Positions 58,388 to 64,000 of a stretch of DNA of 64,000 nt are shown one piece after another. A program made the position numbers and the translations under genes. The DNA is from Arabidopsis thaliana (taxonomy: Eukaryota; Streptophyta; Magnoliopsida; Brassicales; Brassicaceae), in the NCBI RefSeq assembly GCF_000001735.4, contig NC_003076.8:20773835-20837834 (forward strand). Direction: 5' to 3'. Position 1 is the first letter of the stretch, and the number at the start of each line of letters is the position of its first letter. A model generated the notes under the pieces. It was given only the letters and a program-made list of their open reading frames with translations, made no database searches and had not been told where the DNA came from.

Positions 58388-59632
58388 TCAGGGGATATAA
58401 TACATTGGATTTGCGAGTTTGAAAGATCGTTGAGACATGGAGGTACCCAACAAATCACTCCATTGATCACCTGAATTGCCTCTAATCCTATATCCCTCTT
58501 TCACCATCTCATCTCTCTTCTCAGATTTGTATAGTGTCGCCATTTTGTGCTGTTCCTCTGGAGATCTGCACATCACACACAGACACGAGGGCAAAGCAAA
58601 ACGAATAAACAAAGGATGTTCAAAACTGATGATGATATGTCTAAGATATCTTATCAAACCATTTGCAGAGATCCAGAATTCTATATGATCCACCAGCATC
58701 ATCAACCATTGCATAACGAACAAACTCATTGCATGACTTAAAATCAAAGAGCTACCCATGTTTCTTATCAAACTATATGCCACCGGCATCAACCATTGCA
58801 TAACGAAAAAACTCATGGCATGACCTAGAAGCATGTATAGTTACAACCTAAGAAGCTGCATTTGTTTATAATTATACCTGAGAATAAGCTTGTCCCAGTT
58901 CTGGAAACCAGCATTGATGAGATTTTCAACAGTGACAAGCCTGTGACTCTCTTTCCTCCCTGTAAGCAAGAAAACTTTGTATCCCAAATCTAACACTCTT
59001 TGGTAAAGCTTCAAGCTTGGTGCTATGGCTGGTGCCACTCCTCTCTCTACCCACTTATCAAACTCCGAATGATCAAAAAGCTCCAACCTTCAAAATTCCC
59101 AAAACATAATCAACAAAGTCAAGCATTTTCTATAACCAATTGTCCTCTTTTATGAGTTTCTCTAGCAAAAGAATCACATGAACATACACAAACCAAACCA
59201 AGTTTGAGATAAAAATGTGTAAAGTAAAAGTTTTGAGAGAATGTACCCAAAACCATGATCAATGTAATAAGGAAGATTGGATAAGAGAGTCTCATCGATA
59301 TCGAAAATCCAAATATCTTTGCCATCGCCGGAGAATTCGATGCTTCTCGCGAAGATCAAAGCTTCTTCAGAGACTCTCTCCAAATCGGTGAGGTAGCCTT
59401 TACCCATCACATAGTCCTTCACGTAATCGGCACATTCCACCGGGATTGTTTTCCACGGCGCGAGATTGTTCATCTCCGCCGCGAATCTCCAGGTCGTACA
59501 ATGCAAATTGACATCTTCTTCGGCAGCTTTCTTGTGTCGACTCTCGATTTCCGACGGGTACTCGAGAATCGAATCGGAAAACGCGGAGGTAAATAAGGAA
59601 ACCACCACGAGGAAAATCAGATAAATCCTCAT
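58388..59632 (-). CDS. HAD-superfamily class IIIB acid phosphatase (VSP-like), secreted
   Basis: Three exons (59247-59632, 58878-59087, 58388-58565) give 257 residues. The start MRIYLIFLVVVSLFTSAFS is a signal peptide; an upstream in-frame extension lacks an ATG. Motif I, DIWIFDIDETLLSNLPYY, carries the nucleophile Asp of the DxDxT(L) motif. VFLLTGRKESHR is motif II, and the end NSGDQWSDLLG supplies the acidic loop with the QWSD of class IIIB enzymes. Vegetative storage proteins VSP1/VSP2 belong to this family, and several members are vacuolar or extracellular and jasmonate-induced. All catalytic residues expected for activity seem present here. Intron 2 holds a tandem duplication. Probably At5g51260. 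Confidence 0.92.
58681..58824. repeat. Imperfect direct duplication in intron 2 of the phosphatase gene
   Basis: Two copies of about 50 bp containing ATCAACCATTGCATAACGAA and ACTCATxGCATGAC lie 87 bp apart (about 58700-58737 and 58786-58824), with scattered differences. Both fall inside the intron between 58565 and 58878, so protein coding is not affected. Confidence 0.75.
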
Positions 59633-61302
59633 CGGAGAATCAAAGGAAATCGAATCAATCAAAAAAAAACCGAACAGAGAAAAAAACGAAATTAGGGTTT
59701 TCTGAATTTCTGAGAATTCACACCAATTGAGAAACTAGAATCAAAATTAGGGTTTATATTGAGATGTTGAAGAAGAGGGGAAAGAATAAAATGGAGAAAG
59801 GAATCGAGAAAAACTCGAAAGCCAGAGAAAAGGGAAAATTTTGAAAGTTTCAAATTGGATTAATGGAATAACGTACAAAAGAAGAAAGCTTTGAATTGTA
59901 ATTTCAATGGAGAAATGAAAAGAATCGGAACAGTGCTCTGTTTCTTTCATTTAAAGCAGTGGAGGAGAATGTCAAAGACAGGAGTGGTCGGTCGGTGACG
60001 TGTAAGAAAAGAAAGCCTATTTATTTATTTTTCACTAATTAATCCAATAAAAGAATCTGTTCGTTTCGGGTTCGGATCTAAAATTAAGATACAATTGGGT
60101 AGATCCGGATTCCGTTGATGCACCGTTGGGTCCACTACCGGGTCCTTTGACGGCGTCATACCTTTTTTTTTTTAATTTCACCTGACGTAATTAGTTTTTA
60201 AATATGCATTACATAATAGTCTGGTAAAAAAAAAATGTTTGGTTAATTTGGTTTAATGTCTAAATTATTCGGCAATGAAGGCTTGTTATGTGATTCGAGT
60301 TTTATTATTCTTTAATTTTACTTAAATAGACATTTTATTATGTTAAATAATACATTAATTTAGACATGGTATTCAAGTTTAGATGTAGAGTTTAAGTTAT
60401 TTCTAAAATGTCTTCTTCTTTTTTCATTTTATGTTTGTATGTGATGAATTATAAAGGAAAAAAGAATTACTGATCAGAAAATTTCGTACGATCTGTTTAA
60501 TGAAGTCAATTTCTGATTTAAGAGACTATAAAAGTAACAAAATTTCATAAACTATTATAAAATCTGAGTAAGATCCTTAATCCAAAGTTTAATACTAGTG
60601 ATAATGGGAACTTATGATAGCGGATAGTTGCACGCACGCTAAGCTACGCCTACGCGTGGAGTGTTAATGGAATTGATTGTGACATAAGTTTCAAGTTATT
60701 TAACCAATAACGTGTTTATAAGGGCTGATTAATTATACCATTAATGTATTATGACCAAAACTATCTCACGTTTGGAGAAAAAGTCAATAAACACTATTTA
60801 GCATGTGTTAAAATTTTAATTATTTTCGTTGATCACAACAACAAAAAAAAAGATAAGGGATACAGATTTGATTATTTTTATGTCCTTTGGACATGTTTAC
60901 TTTTCGGACAAGTCAAAAGATATATTATCTTTTGGTGATACAAATTTGAAGTTATAGAACCATTCAAAAGTTCATTTGTATCTAAAACTAGACGCATTAA
61001 AGTAGAAGCTGTAATAAAAGCAAACACGAGATTATGAGAATCTAATCAGATTTAGATCGAAATGGTTTATGAATCGGTTAATACCAAATTACATATTACA
61101 GTATGCAACTCTTTACATTTCAACCGAATCCACAAAAGTGAATAAAATAAATCCAAATGCAGTACAAAGGTAATTCCAAAAGAACAAACAAACGAAAAGA
61201 GAAAAAGGCGGTGAGAACACCTCGCCGTTTCTCTATGCCGAAAAACGCTACGCAGTTTCAAAGAGAGGCACCAAAATGGAGCGCGCTTTTCTCTGTTTTG
61301 CC
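59633..61302. other. Intergenic spacer
   Basis: The left 300 bp contains the leader of the phosphatase gene (AATTAGGGTTTT near 59690 and again near 59744). The middle (60000-61000) is AT-rich without a recognisable gene. The right end is the 3' UTR of PUB53. No tRNA or repeat of note is seen. Confidence 0.5.
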
Positions 61303-64000
61303 TCACTGATTTCTATTTCTCCATTCGACGATGGCTGCGTAAAGAGTGTGATTGGGCAAAAGGTTCACGTTTTGTAACGGCGAATTAGTAACCGGAGACG
61401 TCCGGTGGTTCTCCATCCACTCCTCTATGGCTCTCCGGTCATAAGTGTACCCATCAGCCGCAATACATGGCTCCTTCATCACATCCTGCAATATAACAAC
61501 ATTCTTCTTTAAATTAACCTCACTTCTCTTGCAAGTAAACAGATAACGTAGCAAACAAGTTATTACCTTAAGTAATGGACAGAAGAAATGGCTTGGAGGT
61601 TGACTTGGCGCAGCGGAAAGCGAGTTTCTTGCTTTATCAGCTACTTTCTTCAAGCTTTCCAATACTGGAAGAATCTGATCTTCCAAATCAGGCCTGTCTT
61701 TAGAACGGAGCTCTGTACACTGGAGTGCTAAAGCAGCTAATTGCCTAGTTTCTTCGATTGGCCAGTTACCTGCTTTTTCATCAAGAATCTGTATTAACTC
61801 ATCGTCGTTGTTGTTCTCCATGGCTGTTTCTACTGTATATGTCAGTGCCATAGCCTGTTGACCAGTGAGAAGCTGCAGAATGATCATTCCGAAAGCATAC
61901 ACGTCTGATTTTGGAGATATCCTTCCGGTTCGTTGATATTCGGGATCGATATAGCATAACGTTCCCACGGGGCTTGTCTGCTTGTACATTGTGAATTTGG
62001 TTGACAATGGGTCGGCAGCTTGGATCATTGTGGAAAGACCAACATCTCCTACTTTGCTGACAAAGTTGTGATTAAGCAAGATGTTAGCAGGCTTAAGATC
62101 GCGGTGGATGATTGGTGTCGGTTTTGATTTGTGGAGGAAAACAAGCGCTGATGCGACTTCCCAAGCGATTCTTAACCGCACGAACCACGGGATTGGTTGA
62201 CTATCGTTGACTTGGAACAGTCTATCTTCCAAGCTACCGTTTTCCATGTACTCATACACTAGAGCGCCATGATCAGGACATGCTCCTAGAAGAAGAACCA
62301 AGTGCGGGTGCCTGATCTTGCTCAAGATTTCGAGCTAAGAGGTTAAATGGTGAATACAAATGTCAGTTTTTTTGAAGAAATCAGAGAAACATTTCAAATA
62401 AGAATTATGTTTTGATTGGTTACCTCTTGATCGAATTGCTTGGATAGACTACTTTCAGCAGAATGCAAAACTTTGACAGCGGCGATTGTATGATGCAGAT
62501 TGCATTTGTAAACATCCCCGTAAGCTCCCATTCCGATCTTTAAATCTTCAGAGAATGATGAAGTTGCGTTAATAATTTCTTCCCACGTGAACTCTTGGTA
62601 TTGCAGCTTAGGAGCCACAAGGGAACTTTCTTCAAGCTTCTCCTTCTCTTTGGCTTCATGGGTTGCTTTCATCTCAGCTTCTCTTCTTTGTGCAGCTTCT
62701 CTCTCTTCCCTTCTCTTCTGCTCAAACTTCTCTGTTTCCTTTTTTGCTATCCCCTTCGTTTCGTGCTCCAGAAGCGTTAGCTCTTCAAACTTAAGCTCGT
62801 TTAGCTGAAACCATAAAAAAGGGGCAGATTTATTAGACACACAAAGTATGCTTTATCAAACACACGTTATCCTTTTCTAGAGATATTTTCAAGCCAACCT
62901 TACGAGAAGCATCCAACGTTTCAACTTGAGCCACTGCATACATTTCATGAGCGTGTCTAAGCTCAGCTCTCAACTTCGAAATTTCATTAAGCGTGTCCTG
63001 AAATCAATGAAAAACATATCAATCCCAAATGCTTTCGATCTCACAAGAGGTTTACAAAAAATCTTATCGAACCTTAGTTTACCTGGTTGTCTGTGAAATA
63101 GTGTCCAAGGGGAGTAACAACATTTCCGTATTCAAAGTTGCTAGACATGGAACTCATAGCGTCTTTTCTCTCGTCAAAATCTCTAAACTGAGGATTCCAA
63201 GAAACACTACGTGATGTTTCAGGGCTACTTCTCTTGCTTGCTTCCTCTGCAGCATCCGAAGACCTCTTTTTAGTTTCATCTGACTCAGTAGAACTAGTTT
63301 CCATAGGAACAGAAACCCCTCTTACTATTGTCGGGAGATTTTGCATTCTCTTATTGGACAGAGTGTGAGGGTTAGATTTGAGTGCATTCGACATAACATC
63401 TAAAGAATGTACAAAAGAAAAGCGAAGAAAAATCAGACTCATAAATCACACATCAGTTTCTGGTAAAAAGATTGGTGAAAGCTCCAAACCTGAGTTAGCT
63501 CCTGAACCAGAAGAACAGCTGGAGGAAGTTCTCTCAAAACCAGATTCTATTGAAGTGTCATTCCTCTCCGTGTCTGACGTGTCTTTTGCAAGAATATGGA
63601 CTCCTCCGTTTGAGACAACATAGACTGTGCACAAGTTTGACACAGATGCTGATATCGACGCTGTAATATCATAATTCCTGGAAGTAGTTTCAACAGATAT
63701 ATTCATTCAGAAAACTCTGTGCAATCAGATAATGAAACCGAAAAGATAATATTCCATGCCATACCTCGAGGAGGCAGCTTGAGATGAGCGTCCAATGATA
63801 AGATTGCTGATCAAATGCTGATTAACCTCTTTGGTTATCGCCACTGCAACACTATTTGATTCAAGCACTTGAAGTTCTACTGCAACCTTTGTCAAAGAAG
63901 ATTCAAAACGAGTTTCATCGATCTTTAGCTATATAACATATCTGATAAAGGAAGACCAAGAATGACAAAAAGTTAAATAAAAACCTTTTTCCGCTCGCAC
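61303..64000 (-). CDS. PUB53: Receptor-like cytoplasmic kinase fused to a U-box E3 ligase (5' end outside window)
   Basis: Exons read here are 61303-61485, 61567-62334, 62424-62804, 62899-62997, 63083-63399, 63490-63677, 63765-63879 and from 63985 on; earlier exons lie beyond base 64000. The USP-like stress domain is partly present (ESNSVAVAITKEVNQHLISNLIIG). A Ser-rich linker and a coiled coil (FEQKRREEREAAQRREAEMK) follow. The kinase has a glycine loop (KIGMGAYGDVYK), the catalytic lysine in AAVKVL, HRDLKPANILL and SDVYAFGMIILQLLTG. The C-terminal U-box is FFCPLLKDVMKEPCIAADGYTYD. The DFG motif reads DVG, as in other members of this group. The symbol PUB53 is from memory (At5g51270). It ubiquitinates unknown targets. 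Confidence 0.92.

Noticed and set aside
61303..64000. DVG instead of DFG as a dead kinase signature
   Set aside because: Other U-box kinases of this group also carry DVG, while the catalytic Lys, HRD Asp and DVG Asp are all present.

Overview
The window is nuclear plant DNA. It has dense intron-rich genes with short GT-AG introns, AT-rich spacers, short transposon relics and telo-box/site II promoters. The gene order and proteins match my memory of Arabidopsis thaliana chromosome 5 (about At5g51100 to At5g51270). AGI numbers and symbols come from memory and were not searched; exon boundaries were read by hand from splice signals and reading frame.

Layout, left to right. 1-1801 (-): chloroplast Fe superoxide dismutase FSD2, 3' end cut by the window. 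3798-4169 (+): small secreted ECA1/prolamin-like protein. 4482-5546 (-): plastid PCD-like protein RAF2/SDIRIP1, head-to-head with 5926-7407 (+) nuclear poly(A)-binding protein PABN1. 8062-10067 (+): Bin3/MePCE-type RNA methyltransferase. 10443-12959 (-): RluA-type pseudouridine synthase. 14045-14995: transposon-like insertion carrying a tiny spliced reading frame. 15200-17661 (+): Tim17/TMEM135-like membrane protein. 18446-19847 (+): ankyrin-PGG protein. 20072-21496 (-): USB1-like U6 3' exonuclease, sharing a promoter region with a C/D snoRNA (about 21889-21994). 23526-26095 (+): DUF676 lipase-like hydrolase. 26874-27539 (-): ERF105. 29525-30838 (-): retroposed DUF4283/zinc-knuckle sequence with poly(A) and a 16-bp target-site duplication. 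31092-45574 (+): nucleoporin NUP205. 46337-46872 (+): oleosin OLEO3. 47571-49291 (-): cytochrome bc1 assembly chaperone (CBP3 type). 50319-55510 (+): Polycomb protein EMF2. 55740-56510 (-): Helitron helicase relic. 56909-58015 (+): F-box/kelch protein. 58388-59632 (-): HAD acid phosphatase (VSP type). 61303-64000 (-): kinase/U-box E3 ligase PUB53, 5' end cut.

These are mostly unrelated housekeeping and regulatory genes, not an operon-like system. Five neighbours between 5.9 and 22 kb (poly(A)-binding protein, RNA methylphosphate-capping-type enzyme, pseudouridine synthase, USB1, C/D snoRNA) all act on RNA maturation; I regard this as probably coincidental.

The most interesting parts are non-genic: the retroposed insertion beside NUP205, the snoRNA with 13-nt complementarity to 25S rRNA, the spliced mini-ORF inside a transposon-like element, an orphan coding-like frame downstream of ERF105, a perfect 21-bp hairpin at 22519-22571, and a uORF touching the EMF2 start. 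I found no clear novel multi-gene system.
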